A stretch of 51,173 nt of DNA, taken from contig JAFAXX010000186.1 of assembly GCA_019240655.1 (NCBI GenBank), positions 1 to 51,173 of the forward strand. Reading direction: 5' to 3'. The translations under genes and the position numbers were made by a program. This document shows positions 40,944-49,925 of the stretch, one piece after another (position 1 is the first letter of the stretch; each line of letters opens with the position of its first letter). Origin of the DNA: Solirubrobacterales bacterium (GTDB lineage: Bacteria; Actinomycetota; Thermoleophilia; Solirubrobacterales; Solirubrobacteraceae). Below the pieces are notes generated by a model. The model was not told the DNA's origin. It did no database searches and worked only from the letters and a program-made list of their open reading frames with translations.

Positions 40944-40971
40944 CGAGGATGAAGGTGACCATTCATCCTCG
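40944..40971. repeat. 10-bp inverted repeat between the unknown pair and the MFS-CBS gene
   Basis: CGAGGATGAA and TTCATCCTCG flank the 8-base loop GGTGACCA. It may end the upstream operon, or be an operator for the transporter gene that starts 126 bases on. No T-run follows. Confidence 0.65.
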
Positions 40972-41097
40972 TATTCGACTAGGCACCGAGGCTGACGCCG
41001 AGTATCATCATCTTGCAACATATGTGACGAGCCCGAGGCTGGCTGAGCTGCTGTTCGTCGGCACTGCTTCGACGCCTCGGCCGAGGAGGTGTGGGCG

Positions 41098-43131
41098 GTG
41101 GCGGCGACCGCGGTAGCAGCAGAGCCTCAGCTGCGTACGATCGAGACGCAGATCCCGGCGCGAATGGACCGACTGCCATGGTCGCGCTGGCATTGGATGG
41201 TGGTGATCGGCCTGGGGACGGTGTGGATCCTCGACGGCCTCCAGGTGACGATCATCGGCGCGATCGCTCCGCGGCTGACCGAGCACGGCAGCGGCCTCAC
41301 GCTCACCCCGGCGGAGGTCGGCTTCGCGGCCTCGGCCTACATCGCCGGCGCATGCGTCGGCGCCCTGTACTTCGGCTGGCTTGCCGACCGGCTGGGCCGC
41401 AAGAAGCTGTTCATGATCACCCTGGCAATCTTCCTCGCCGGCTCCGTCGCGACCGCGTTCTCGTTCTCGTACTGGTGGTTCGTGCTCTGCCGGATCGTCA
41501 CCGGTGCGGGGATCGGGGGCGAGTACTCGGCGATCAACTCGGCGATCGACGAGCTGATCCCCGCCCGCGTGCGCGGCCAGGTCGACCTCACGATCAACGG
41601 GTCCTACTGGGTGGGCACCGCGCTCGGCTCGGTGCTGTCGGTGCCGCTGCTCGACAAATCGCTCTTCGCGGCCAACGTCGGTTGGCGGATCGCGTTCGCG
41701 ATCGGAGCCGTGCTGGCGCTGATCATCCTGTTCGTGCGGCGCAACGTGCCCGAGAGCCCCCGTTGGATGTTCATCCACGGCTATGACAAGGAAGCCGAGG
41801 AGCTGGTCGCCGACATCGAGCGTCAGGTGACCGAGGACACCGGTCAGACGCTGGTCGCGCCCGACCGGACGATCCGGATCAAGCAGCGCAAGTCGATCGG
41901 CCTCGGGACGATCGCCAAGACCGTGTTCATGCTCTACCCGCGCCGCACCGTGTGCTGCCTGGCGCTGCTCACGGGCCAGGCATTCCTGTACAACGCGATC
42001 TTCTTCACCTACGCGCTGGTGCTGACGAAGTTCTACCACGTCGGCACCGGCAGCGTGGGATGGTACATCCTCCCGTTTGCACTGGGCAACTTCAGCGGGC
42101 CGCTGCTCCTCGGACGCTGGTTCGACACGCTTGGACGCAAGCCGATGATCGCCGGGACGTACATCATCTCGGGTGTCTTGCTGCTGGGTACGGGCATTCT
42201 CTTCCAGCAGCATCAGTTGAATGCCTTCACGCAGACGTTCTGCTGGTGCGTGATTTTCTTTTTCGCCTCCGCCGGCGCGTCGGCGGCATACCTGACAGTC
42301 AGCGAGATCTTCCCGATGGAGACGCGGGCGATGGCGATCGCGTTCTTCTATGCCTTCGGCACTGCGCTCGGCGGGATCAGCGGGCCGGCGATCTTCGGCG
42401 GCCTTATCCAAACCGGCAGGGCCTCCGCGCTGTTCGTCGGCTTCGCCCTAGGGGCGGTGCTGATGATCGGGGCGGGGATCATCGAGATCTTCCTCGGAGT
42501 CGAGGCGGCCGGGCGAGAGCTGGAGGACATCGCAGCGCCGCTGTCCGCTCGTGAGGCGGACAGGGAGCGAGGCGAGGAGAATGACGCCTTCACACTCGGA
42601 CGCGACCAACGCATTGTCCGCACGACGCGGGCGGAGCAAGCGCTGCAAGGACGACGTGTAGCCGATGTGATGGTTCGCGACCCGGTGACGGTCAGCGGCG
42701 AGACGTCGCTTACCGAGTTCATCGATGACGTGTTCCTCACCCACCGGCACACCGCCTACCCTGTCACCGGAGACCGCGGCGAGATCATCGGCATCGTCTC
42801 GGTCCGCGAAGTACTCGAGTTGCCGCGAGCGAAGTGGGAAGGCCTGCATGTCCGAGACCGGATGCACCCGCTCGACAGCTCGCTCGTGGTCGATTCCGAG
42901 AGCCCGCTCGCGGACGCGCTGCGTGAGCTCGCCCGGACTGATGTGCACCGCGCGCTCGTCTCGGATCACGGTCGCCTTCACTCGCTGCTGTCCATGACGG
43001 ACGTGGCGCGAGTGTTCGAGGTGCTGGCCGGCGAGGACATCGGCTACCTCGGCGGCACACCACACGGACGGTACGCCGCGGCGCCGGGTGCAGCGACCGG
43101 CGTGACACCGACCGATGGCAACGAGTCGTGA
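41098..43131 (+). CDS. MFS sugar/organic-acid transporter fused to a CBS pair
   Basis: The 677-residue protein has a 12-helix MFS part (residues about 25-465) with the motifs [19 protein letters not shown] and P-E-S-P-R-W-M of the sugar/metabolite:H+ symporter group. After a charged linker, residues about 515-650 form two CBS repeats ([14 protein letters not shown], and [11 protein letters not shown]). CBS pairs bind adenine nucleotides, so transport may respond to energy state. GTG 41098 is favoured over 41089 by GAGGAGG eight bases before it. Confidence 0.88.
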   Translation: MAATAVAAEPQLRTIETQIPARMDRLPWSRWHWMVVIGLGTVWILDGLQVTIIGAIAPRLTEHGSGLTLTPAEVGFAASAYIAGACVGALYFGWLADRLGRKKLFMITLAIFLAGSVATAFSFSYWWFVLCRIVTGAGIGGEYSAINSAIDELIPARVRGQVDLTINGSYWVGTALGSVLSVPLLDKSLFAANVGWRIAFAIGAVLALIILFVRRNVPESPRWMFIHGYDKEAEELVADIERQVTEDTGQTLVAPDRTIRIKQRKSIGLGTIAKTVFMLYPRRTVCCLALLTGQAFLYNAIFFTYALVLTKFYHVGTGSVGWYILPFALGNFSGPLLLGRWFDTLGRKPMIAGTYIISGVLLLGTGILFQQHQLNAFTQTFCWCVIFFFASAGASAAYLTVSEIFPMETRAMAIAFFYAFGTALGGISGPAIFGGLIQTGRASALFVGFALGAVLMIGAGIIEIFLGVEAAGRELEDIAAPLSAREADRERGEENDAFTLGRDQRIVRTTRAEQALQGRRVADVMVRDPVTVSGETSLTEFIDDVFLTHRHTAYPVTGDRGEIIGIVSVREVLELPRAKWEGLHVRDRMHPLDSSLVVDSESPLADALRELARTDVHRALVSDHGRLHSLLSMTDVARVFEVLAGEDIGYLGGTPHGRYAAAPGAATGVTPTDGNES

Positions 43132-43144
43132 ACGGGAGGTAGGT

Positions 43145-43363
43145 ATGCCCCAGCAAGACGAACCAGGGCGGCGCCGGCCGGACCGGCCGGCTAAAGCCCC
43201 AGACGAGCGGTCGCTTTGGGATGCCTATTGGGATCGGTTTCGGCGCCAGCAGATCGATGACCCGGTGGAGGATCGCCGCGAAGGGCTGTGGGATCGGTTC
43301 CAGCGCCAGCAGGTGGATGACCCGGTAGCGAGTCGGCGTTCCGATAAGCCCGGCGCGCGGTGA
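43145..43363 (+). CDS. Small repeat protein, 72 residues
   Basis: The start is supported by GGGAGGTAGGT just before the ATG, 13 bases after the transporter stop. The product is Arg/Gln/Asp-rich and carries two near-identical units, W-D-R-F-R-R-Q-Q-I-D-D-P-V and W-D-R-F-Q-R-Q-Q-V-D-D-P-V, spaced 20 residues apart and encoded by a 60-bp duplication. No family is recognised. Co-transcription with the MFS-CBS gene is likely, so it may be a partner of it. Confidence 0.6.
   Translation: MPQQDEPGRRRPDRPAKAPDERSLWDAYWDRFRRQQIDDPVEDRREGLWDRFQRQQVDDPVASRRSDKPGAR
43229..43340. repeat. 60-bp tandem duplication, in frame
   Basis: The unit starts TGGGATCGGTT and recurs after 60 bases with about ten substitutions; the second copy is incomplete. 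It makes up most of the small repeat protein. Confidence 0.8.
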
Positions 43364-43373
43364 GCGTGGCGGA

Positions 43374-43556
43374 CTAGGCGCCGGCGGAAAACACGAGCTC
43401 GCCGTTTCGCGGCAGGATCGAACGAACCTCCGTCCGTCCGTCGCACGCAATGGACCCGGCGCGGACCCGGTGGATCCTCACGCCGGGCGCCGGCTCCTGC
43501 GGCGGCGCCGGACCGTCGGAGAGAATTGGCACTTTAGGTGAGACGCGGAACCACAC
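43374..43556 (-). CDS. Possible small protein, 60 residues
   Basis: The frame is weak but keeps GC-rich third positions over its last 35 codons and ends just past the small repeat gene. It overlaps the first 19 bases of the next gene, which runs the other way. It has no recognisable motif; it may be a gene remnant. Confidence 0.25.
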   Translation of the reverse strand: MWFRVSPKVPILSDGPAPPQEPAPGVRIHRVRAGSIACDGRTEVRSILPRNGELVFSAGA

Positions 43557-45865
43557 CTGACCGGCCGCCGGCTCGGGAGTGGATCTGGCTAGCAGTGGAT
43601 TTGATCGTGCTGCTGCTGGCGGCGCTCGCGATCGGAGCGCTGACGAGCTGGGTCCGCTTCATGACGGCACGGCTGCCGGCGCTCAGCGCCACGAGACACC
43701 TCGGCGTGTGGAACGTGTTCGTAACCGGCCTGCTGTGGATCGTGGTGATGGTCGTGGCGTTTGCGATTCTCAGCCTAATCGGCTACGCCGTCGCGGCGCG
43801 CAAATGGGGCGACCATCGCCGGGAGTGGCACCGCCTGGTGAGGCACGGAGTCGGAGGGGCCAGACACCCGCGCCCGACGCCCGCCGGCGAGAAGGATGCC
43901 GACGCCACCGCGCCGCTCGGCGAGGCTCCTGTACGGGTCCTCGCTGGTGTCAACCTCGCCGTGCTGTGCGGCGTCTTCACCGCCATCGTGGTCACGTCGG
44001 TGGACCGGACCGTGACCAGCAGCCCGTGGGTGCTGGTGCCGCTCGGCGTGATCGCGTTCGTGGGCATGTACATGCTGCTGACCAATTGGGGTCCGCTGAG
44101 GGTCGGGCCGAGAACGCACGCGAGCGTCTGGATCCTGGTGGCGCTGATCGCGGCGCTGGTGACGACCCTGCCGCTGGGGCTGCTGATCCTGATCGGCGTC
44201 GGGATCTCGACCGTTGGCCGGATGGTGGCCCGCACGGACCTGCCGCGCAAGCCGTCCGACTTTCTCCGCTCGCCGCTGGCGTGGATGATGGTCGCGGTGT
44301 ACACACTCGTCGGAGTGGCGTATTACGCCGTTCCGCCGGTTCCGTTCGAGCGCGAGGTACTGTCAACCGGCTCCGGCGAGCGGGTGGTCGGATACCTGGC
44401 CGGAAACGGCTCGGGTACGTACGTCGTCACGTGCGAGTCGCTGGCCGATGCCACGGCGTACAACCCTCGCGTCACGTTCCTACGCGCCGCACAGACTCTG
44501 CACCCGAAGCTCGATGGCTCCACCTACTACCTCGACTCGGGCGACCGGCCGTCGCTGGCCACGTTCGCGGAGCGGCTGCTCGGCGTCAGCATCCGACTTC
44601 CAGTCCCGCTCGGCACCGGACTGCGTCCGGCCGAACCGACGTGCGGCGGCACGGGCCCGACGACGCTTTCCCACGGGTTCGAAGATCCGGTACTCGGGGC
44701 CGGGGTGATCGCCGGTCCAGCCCCGGCGATTGGGCACGCAGCCGCCGGAGATCCGCCGATCGAGCAGACCACTCCGGCCAGCGCTCACCTCGCTCGCCAG
44801 GTGCAGCCGATCCTCGAAGCATCGGTCGCGGACGAGAACTGGCCCGTCTCGGTTGGCGCGCTCCTCGCCGACCGCGGTCCTGGGGGTGCAGTTCCGTGCC
44901 TGCACGAGAAGCAGAGCCCGCCCGTCGTCTGTCCGGTGACGCCGACGATGCTCTCGCGACTGGGCGACTCCTCCGACTATCTCCAGTACCCGACGCCCCA
45001 GGCCGCCTCCTCGTCACCGTCTCCGCTCAACGGCGAGCCGCTGGTCGAGCTCCAGCCGTTCGAAGCTGGTCAGGCCACGTTCATAGGATCGCTGCACCAT
45101 TGGCTCGCGGACCCCGGGATTCTCGACCCCTGGGCGACCGCACAGATCTACTTTGTGAACGCCGGACGTGTGCCGGCCGGATTCCCGGGCTGGCCCGTAC
45201 GCGACTCGCGCGTGCCGGCGGGGCTCCTGAATCTCGAGTACTGGTTTTTTTACCCGTACAACTACTTCCCGACCCTGGTTGACCGAGGCGTGATGAGCGG
45301 TGCGCCGCTGGCCGGCGATCTCGTCAACAGCGACCTGCACCAGGGCGACTGGGAGCACGTTGACGTGCTGGTCGACCCCATCACACACGCACCCGAGTGG
45401 CTGTATCTGGCGCGCCACGCCAACGAGGGGATGTTCATCCCGTGGGCGAGCCTGAAGCCGGCGCTGGCCGGCAGCCATCCGATCATCCAAGCCGCTTTCG
45501 GTGGGCATCCCAGCTACGTGGGCTGTGGCGAGCAGCACCGCAACACACCGGTGCCCCTGAGCGATTGGGTCGTGTGCGGATATCCTCGTTTTGCCTTCCG
45601 AGCCACGACCACGCCGCTCGTCGACCTGCGCGCGATGCCGTGGGGATGCTGGCCGGGGCACTTCGGGTATGCCGGGCCGGGCACGATCAGCACTACCCAT
45701 TCGAGCCTCCTCGACCAAGCGGACACGCAGTACTACGACGTGGCGGGACCTCCCAGCCCGTTGCGCCAGGCTGAAAACAGCAAGCTCGGGCTGTGCCGCG
45801 GCACGTCGGCCGCGCCGACTCGGCCGCTTCCGGGACACTCAGGCTCGGCGGCCGCGACGCCATGA
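43538..45865 (+). CDS. Membrane protein with a C-terminal Vps62-like domain
   Basis: The 775-residue protein has about six or seven helices in the first 275 residues, with a basic loop, followed by a large non-membrane region. Near residues 600-615 it has D-L-H-Q-G-D-W-E-H-V-D-V, the conserved core of Vps62/DUF946 domains, with W-F-F-Y-P-Y-N-Y before it and further Cys and Trp residues after. Vps62 is known from yeast vacuolar sorting and from plants and bacteria; its role in bacteria is not defined. The soluble part may face outside. GTG 43538 is the start; a later GTG at 43595 is possible. Confidence 0.75.
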   Translation: MRRGTTPDRPPAREWIWLAVDLIVLLLAALAIGALTSWVRFMTARLPALSATRHLGVWNVFVTGLLWIVVMVVAFAILSLIGYAVAARKWGDHRREWHRLVRHGVGGARHPRPTPAGEKDADATAPLGEAPVRVLAGVNLAVLCGVFTAIVVTSVDRTVTSSPWVLVPLGVIAFVGMYMLLTNWGPLRVGPRTHASVWILVALIAALVTTLPLGLLILIGVGISTVGRMVARTDLPRKPSDFLRSPLAWMMVAVYTLVGVAYYAVPPVPFEREVLSTGSGERVVGYLAGNGSGTYVVTCESLADATAYNPRVTFLRAAQTLHPKLDGSTYYLDSGDRPSLATFAERLLGVSIRLPVPLGTGLRPAEPTCGGTGPTTLSHGFEDPVLGAGVIAGPAPAIGHAAAGDPPIEQTTPASAHLARQVQPILEASVADENWPVSVGALLADRGPGGAVPCLHEKQSPPVVCPVTPTMLSRLGDSSDYLQYPTPQAASSSPSPLNGEPLVELQPFEAGQATFIGSLHHWLADPGILDPWATAQIYFVNAGRVPAGFPGWPVRDSRVPAGLLNLEYWFFYPYNYFPTLVDRGVMSGAPLAGDLVNSDLHQGDWEHVDVLVDPITHAPEWLYLARHANEGMFIPWASLKPALAGSHPIIQAAFGGHPSYVGCGEQHRNTPVPLSDWVVCGYPRFAFRATTTPLVDLRAMPWGCWPGHFGYAGPGTISTTHSSLLDQADTQYYDVAGPPSPLRQAENSKLGLCRGTSAAPTRPLPGHSGSAAATP

Positions 45866-46078
45866 CGGCTGCTCCTCGCAGGCGTTGTCGGGTGCTTGTC
45901 GGACACCCTCTCACCCGGCAGACCGGCGGCCGGACGGCCCTGGCGAGCTGCGCGACCGCGCTGATGGCGCGGGGTGGTGCCTGTCGGTTGCCGCCGGCGT
46001 GAGCGAACAAGCTCGAGCTCCCCCGGTGCGGGTCTGGGTGAGGTCTATGACCCGCCCTTGGGTCGCGGGTCGGGTTGC

Positions 46079-46741
46079 TTATCGGTACGTTGGGGTTGGG
46101 GGGATCGAGTGTCTGTCGCGCACGGCATCAACGACGGCTTGGGCGTCGGCGGCGCGGTATTCCTCTCCGTAGACGGCTCCAGGTCGCCGCGGCGCCTCCA
46201 TGACCTCGCACGTCCGGGTGCTGCCGAGGTCGACGGGGACGTAGCCCATGTCTTTGACCAGCCGCGCGACGAGCTCTTTGGCTGCGGGATCGTCGCCGCA
46301 GACCCATTGCACGACGCGGTCGGGGCCGTCGCGGTCTGCTGCCTGCTGCTGAAAGCCGGCGGTGAGTGTGTTGAACGACTTGACGTAGCGGGCAGCGGGC
46401 ATGCGCTGCGCGTTGAGGGCAGCGGCGGTATGCCCGCGCTGTGGCTTGGGGCCGGAGCCGAACTGGTTGGTGGTGTCGATCACGACCTTGCCGGTCAGAT
46501 CGCCCGCCTGGGCGAGCGCTTCGGGAATCGCAGCCCATGGGACAGCCAGGATGACGATCTCGCCGAACGCGACGGCGTCTGCCACGGTTCCGCTCGACGC
46601 GCGTTCGCCCAGCTCGCGGGCGAGCGCTTCGAGTTTGGCCGGGTCACGGGCGAACGACAGCTTCACCTCGTGCCCGGCCTTTACTGCCTGGCGAGCGCAG
46701 TTGCCGCCGATGTGGCCCGCCCCTATCACACCGATGCGCAT
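46079..46741 (-). CDS. NADPH/F420-type dehydrogenase, Rossmann fold
   Basis: The 220-residue protein opens I-G-V-I-G-A-G-H-I-G-G-N, the dinucleotide-binding turn of the F420-dependent NADP reductase group (Fno/NADP_F420-like), and continues V-I-L-A-V-P-W-A and V-V-I-D-T-T-N-Q-F, the usual beta-4 and beta-5 segments of that fold. Members reduce NADP with F420H2 or act as short NADP oxidoreductases. It follows the DJ-1-type gene by two bases and is likely under control of the MarR-type regulator. Confidence 0.85.
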   Translation of the reverse strand: MRIGVIGAGHIGGNCARQAVKAGHEVKLSFARDPAKLEALARELGERASSGTVADAVAFGEIVILAVPWAAIPEALAQAGDLTGKVVIDTTNQFGSGPKPQRGHTAAALNAQRMPAARYVKSFNTLTAGFQQQAADRDGPDRVVQWVCGDDPAAKELVARLVKDMGYVPVDLGSTRTCEVMEAPRRPGAVYGEEYRAADAQAVVDAVRDRHSIPPTPTYR

Positions 46742-46743
46742 CT

Positions 46744-47520
46744 TCAGACCCCCAGTGCTTCGATCACGACCTGCGCGACCTTCCGGCCCGAGTACTGCTG
46801 CTGACCGGTGATCAACCGCCCGTCGCGGACCGCGAACGCTTTGAACAGCCCGCCGTTGATGTAGTTGGCGCCGCGCTGCTTGAGCACGTCCTCGACCCGC
46901 CACGGCATCACCTTCTGGCCGACGAATCTGTCGCTGAACTCCTCCTCGACGTTCGCGAATCCCGTCACCGTCTTACCGTCGACGAGGTACGACCCGTCCG
47001 AGAGCTTCAAGTCGACCAGCGCGGCGGTGCCGTGGCAATAGATCGCGGTCGGCTTCTCGGACTCGTAGAAGTGCCGAATCGCGGCCTTGAGATCCTCGTT
47101 CTCGCGGAAGGTGAACATCGGCGACTGCCCACCGGCGACCATGATCGCGTCGAACTCATCGAGATCGAGGTCGGACAGCCTGGGGGTGTCCTCCAATAGC
47201 GCCATCAGCTCGGGCGTGTTGACGAAGCCCATCGTGATCAGATCCTCCGCCGACCACTTCGACTCGTCCCGTGGGTCGCTGAGCGAGTCCATCTCGACCT
47301 TGCCGCCGTTGGGGCTGGCGATCGTCACCTCCACCCCCCGCTCGGTGAGCTCGTAGTACGGGTGCGTCAGCTCGGCGCCCCAGAACCCGACCGGCCATCC
47401 CATAGTCGTCGAGGTCGACGGGTTCGCGACCACGACCAGCACCTTCTTCGCCATCGATGCGACCACGTCGACGCGCTTGTGATGGTCGGCGAGAACCTGA
47501 GCCTGTTCCTCGCTCATCAT
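46744..47520 (-). CDS. DJ-1/PfpI-family protein, Hsp31-like
   Basis: The 258-residue protein has the class I glutamine-amidotransferase-like fold with the nucleophile elbow A-I-Y-C-H-G-T-A-A, Cys at residue about 162, and a Glu in F-W-G-A-E-L-T-H near residue 50. Hsp31/DJ-1 proteins remove methylglyoxal or act as chaperones. GAGGAGG lies just before the paired ATGs (47520/47517). It is divergent from the MarR-PDZ gene, with a shared operator between. Confidence 0.88.
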   Translation of the reverse strand: MMSEEQAQVLADHHKRVDVVASMAKKVLVVVANPSTSTTMGWPVGFWGAELTHPYYELTERGVEVTIASPNGGKVEMDSLSDPRDESKWSAEDLITMGFVNTPELMALLEDTPRLSDLDLDEFDAIMVAGGQSPMFTFRENEDLKAAIRHFYESEKPTAIYCHGTAALVDLKLSDGSYLVDGKTVTGFANVEEEFSDRFVGQKVMPWRVEDVLKQRGANYINGGLFKAFAVRDGRLITGQQQYSGRKVAQVVIEALGV

Positions 47521-47589
47521 GTCCCTCCTCGTCCAAGTGGTAGTTGTGGCCGCGCACCCTCGAGGGCGCCCGGCCGTCGGTTCGACAAT

Positions 47590-47609
47590 TTACTTTGCGC
47601 CCAAACTAA
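47590..47609. promoter_or_regulatory. Probable MarR-type operator
   Basis: TTACTTTG-CGCC-CAAACTAA is an interrupted palindrome with seven of eight arm bases matching, in an AT-rich stretch between divergent genes. It overlaps the -35 region of the MarR-PDZ gene and lies 69 bases upstream of the DJ-1 gene start. Confidence 0.7.
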
Positions 47610-47625
47610 TAGCACACTCGACGTT

Positions 47626-47631
47626 TATCCT
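47626..47631 (+). promoter_or_regulatory. -10 element for leaderless MarR-PDZ transcript
   Basis: TATCCT ends six bases before the ATG at 47638. No Shine-Dalgarno is present. Confidence 0.5.
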
Positions 47632-47637
47632 CTGGGT

Positions 47638-48510
47638 ATGACGCCAAGACCGAGTGCGTCCTTCCCAGTCAATCCTCAGAACAACGATGCCGTGATCGAA
47701 GACTCGATCACGCGCGTGATCGCGGGCTGGCGGGCGACGAGGCCCGACCTCGAGGTCGAGCCGATCGCGATCACGGCGCGGCTGGCGCGACTTCAGGCCG
47801 TGCTGAGCCCACGACTCGAGATTGTGTTCGCGCGCTACGGGCTGCGGGGCCCCGACTTCGCAGTCATCGCGACCCTCGTCCGACTCGCCGCCGAGACCGT
47901 CACGCAACGACGGCTGGCGTCAGAGCTCGGTCTCTCCGCCGGGACCGTGAGCCTACGGATCGACCGCCTCGTCCAACGAGCGCTAGCCGAGCGCCGCCCC
48001 GACCCGGACGACGGCCGCGGCACCCTCGTGTCTCTCACAGACCGCGGACGAGAGCTGTTTGAGGCATGCGCTCCCGAGCACCTCGCCAACGCGCATGAGC
48101 TACTCACCGGCCTCAGCGAGCCCGAGCGCGACCAACTCCGCCAGTTGCTCGGCAAACTGCTCTACACGCTCGAGGACCCTGCTCCAAGAGAGAGCCTCGT
48201 TGCAGACCTCGGCCTCGTCCTCGACGATGCCCCAGTCGCGCTTGCGCAGCGGCGGGCGGTCGGCCTGCCGCCGCTCACGGGCCTCCTCGTCCGTCATGTC
48301 GATCCCACCGGCCCGGCCGCAGCAGCCGGAATACGGCCAGGCGACCTCCTCACAACGGCCGACCGTCGGCCGCTGCGCAACCGCCACGATCTCCAGCTGG
48401 CACTGAGCCAATCACCGCGACGACCCCGCGCCATCTCGCTCGAGGCCACCCGCGGCGCCACGCCGATCCGGTTGCGGCTCACCGCAGCACAGCCCCCCCG
48501 CAGCATCTGA
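47638..48510 (+). CDS. MarR-family regulator fused to a PDZ domain
   Basis: The 290-residue protein has a MarR winged-helix part (residues about 45-175; R-R-L-A-S-E-L-G-L-S-A-G-T-V-S-L-R-I-D-R recognition helix, R-P-D-P-D-D-G-R wing) and a C-terminal PDZ-like domain (residues about 205-285) with G-L-L-V-R-H-V, G-P-A-A-A-A-G-I-R-P-G-D-L-L and L-Q-L-A-L. PDZ domains bind peptide C-termini, so this regulator may sense a peptide or protein. A single Cys is seen in the MarR part (F-E-A-C-A). It is divergent from the DJ-1 and dehydrogenase genes and probably represses them and itself. Confidence 0.85.
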   Translation: MTPRPSASFPVNPQNNDAVIEDSITRVIAGWRATRPDLEVEPIAITARLARLQAVLSPRLEIVFARYGLRGPDFAVIATLVRLAAETVTQRRLASELGLSAGTVSLRIDRLVQRALAERRPDPDDGRGTLVSLTDRGRELFEACAPEHLANAHELLTGLSEPERDQLRQLLGKLLYTLEDPAPRESLVADLGLVLDDAPVALAQRRAVGLPPLTGLLVRHVDPTGPAAAAGIRPGDLLTTADRRPLRNRHDLQLALSQSPRRPRAISLEATRGATPIRLRLTAAQPPRSI

Positions 48511-48669
48511 CGCCGCAAGGACACGCGGCCGTCACGTCGTTCGTGCGCGCAGACGGCCGGCTGGCGCATCCGCCGTAGAAGTCGTCGGCGTCCTGGCTTG
48601 CGGCGCAAAAACGGGTGAAACCGGTCGAGCCCTCTAAGACGCGCGCCAACCCACGAGCAGGTGTCGGGG

Positions 48670-49122
48670 TCAGCGTGGTGTGGTGAACCGGTGGCAGGCG
48701 TTGATGAAGGTGGCCACGATCACGTTCCATGCCTGGTTGGTGCGGTCTCGCCGTTGGATGCCCTGGTCGCCCAGTCGCTCGAAGCCGCGCTGCTCGAGCC
48801 GCACGGCGGTGCCGTGGTCGGTTTGAGTGAACGTGATGTCGATTTCGGTCGCCTCGCTCGGATCGAAGAAGAGGTGCCAGAGGTACCGCAGCCTCGTCGG
48901 TGGGTCCCAGTCGAGGATCTCGCCCCAGCGATGGGTGTGGCCATCGGGCGCGTGCTCGATGATCGCGCCGCCCGCATGGGGCTCGAACGTAATCGCGGCG
49001 GGATTGCCGCTGACGGTGTGCGAGCGTGGCCACCAGGACGCGCAGCGAGCCGTCCACGTTTCGAATGCGTGGTCAGGCGGGACCTCGACCTCGAACGCGA
49101 CGACCAGCGGCTCAGCGCTCAC
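48670..49122 (-). CDS. AHSA1/START-fold protein
   Basis: The 150-residue protein matches AHSA1/SRPBCC proteins: V-A-F-E-V-E-V-P-P-D-H-A-F, W-G-E-I-L-D-W-D-P-P-T-R-L and a C-terminal helix W-N-V-I-V-A-T-F. The fold binds lipids or small hydrophobic ligands. GTG 49122 overlaps the ArsR gene by 11 bases, so it ends a three-gene operon. An open frame continues further upstream but loses family similarity. Confidence 0.82.
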   Translation of the reverse strand: MSAEPLVVAFEVEVPPDHAFETWTARCASWWPRSHTVSGNPAAITFEPHAGGAIIEHAPDGHTHRWGEILDWDPPTRLRYLWHLFFDPSEATEIDITFTQTDHGTAVRLEQRGFERLGDQGIQRRDRTNQAWNVIVATFINACHRFTTPR

Positions 49123-49444
49123 GGCCCGAGTTCTCGGCGAGGATGCGAAAACGGGCGGTGGCCTCGTCCCACACCTCGGCAAAGTATTGGCGTATGGCTT
49201 CGACGCCCGCATCACGCAGTTCGTAGATCCTTCGTGTGCCGTCGGCCTGATCGCTGACCAGCCCGGCGCCCTTCAGCATGCGGAGGTGGCGCGAGACCGC
49301 CGGGCGGCTGATCGGCAACTGGTCGGCGATCTGCTGGACGGATTGCCCTCCGCGGCTCAGGATCTCGACGATCGCCCGGCGGTTGGGGTCACCGAGCGCA
49401 TCGAGGGCGTCTCGGTGCAGCGCTTTTGCCTTCTCAGCCGCCAT
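49112..49444 (-). CDS. ArsR-family repressor
   Basis: The 110-residue protein is a typical ArsR winged helix: A-L-D-A-L-G-D-P-N-R-R-A-I-V-E-I-L, then Q-Q-I-A-D-Q-L, P-I-S-R-P-A-V-S-R-H-L-R-M-L as recognition helix, and R-R-I-Y-E-L as wing. It has no Cys, so it is not a classic metal sensor; this subgroup regulates genes beside AHSA1-type proteins. The ATG overlaps the preceding gene by 11 bases. Its operator is probably the pair of palindromes at 49879-49911. Confidence 0.9.
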   Translation of the reverse strand: MAAEKAKALHRDALDALGDPNRRAIVEILSRGGQSVQQIADQLPISRPAVSRHLRMLKGAGLVSDQADGTRRIYELRDAGVEAIRQYFAEVWDEATARFRILAENSGRER

Positions 49445-49859
49445 TGCCCTCGGCGGCTGCTCTGAGGCAATCCGCAAACTTCGCGAACGCGTCGGTCATG
49501 TCCGGGATTGTCCTCGTGATCAACCAGGCAAGCGCCCCGGAGTAGTCCTCGCGTATCGAGAACACGGTTTCCGAGTCTGAGAGCGGCCTGAGCGAAAACG
49601 TCCGCACACCCCGAAACAGCCCGAACGGCATCCCGCCCTGCCACACCATCCGCCGCTCCGGCTCGACGCCTGACACCTTCAGCTTGAAGGTTCGCTTCGG
49701 ATTCGCCGTCGAGACCAGCTCAATCCGCTCACCGTCGGCTATCCGGCCGCGCAGGGAAACGACGGTCGGGTTCCAGCTCGGGTAGCGCTGCGCATCGCTG
49801 AGCAGCGCCCAGACCTGGGCGGCGCCGGCGTTGATTGTTCGCTCCACCGCAAAGTCCAT
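49434..49859 (-). CDS. SRPBCC (START-like) protein
   Basis: The 141-residue protein is a polyketide-cyclase/START-fold member: F-A-V-E-R-T-I-N-A-G-A-A-Q-V-W-A-L-L-S-D opening, W-N-P-T-V-V, and a final helix with F-A-K-F-A. It leads the operon and has a GGGAGGAAC ribosome binding site. The two START-fold proteins around an ArsR gene suggest a small-molecule-responsive unit, but the ligand is unknown. Confidence 0.85.
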   Translation of the reverse strand: MDFAVERTINAGAAQVWALLSDAQRYPSWNPTVVSLRGRIADGERIELVSTANPKRTFKLKVSGVEPERRMVWQGGMPFGLFRGVRTFSLRPLSDSETVFSIREDYSGALAWLITRTIPDMTDAFAKFADCLRAAAEGNGG

Positions 49860-49878
49860 ACGTTCCTCCCTCGATGCC

Positions 49879-49911
49879 GTAACCTACGTGTTACCGTAAC
49901 GCGAAGGTTAC
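49879..49911. promoter_or_regulatory. Two tandem ArsR-type operators
   Basis: GTAAC-N6-GTTAC occurs twice, at 49879-49894 and 49896-49911, 17 bases apart centre to centre, in the 66-base divergent gap between the ArsR operon and the DUF6855 gene. Identical arms and spacing and the placement support a repressor site that controls both directions. Confidence 0.75.
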
Positions 49912-49925
49912 CGAGAGGAGCAGCG

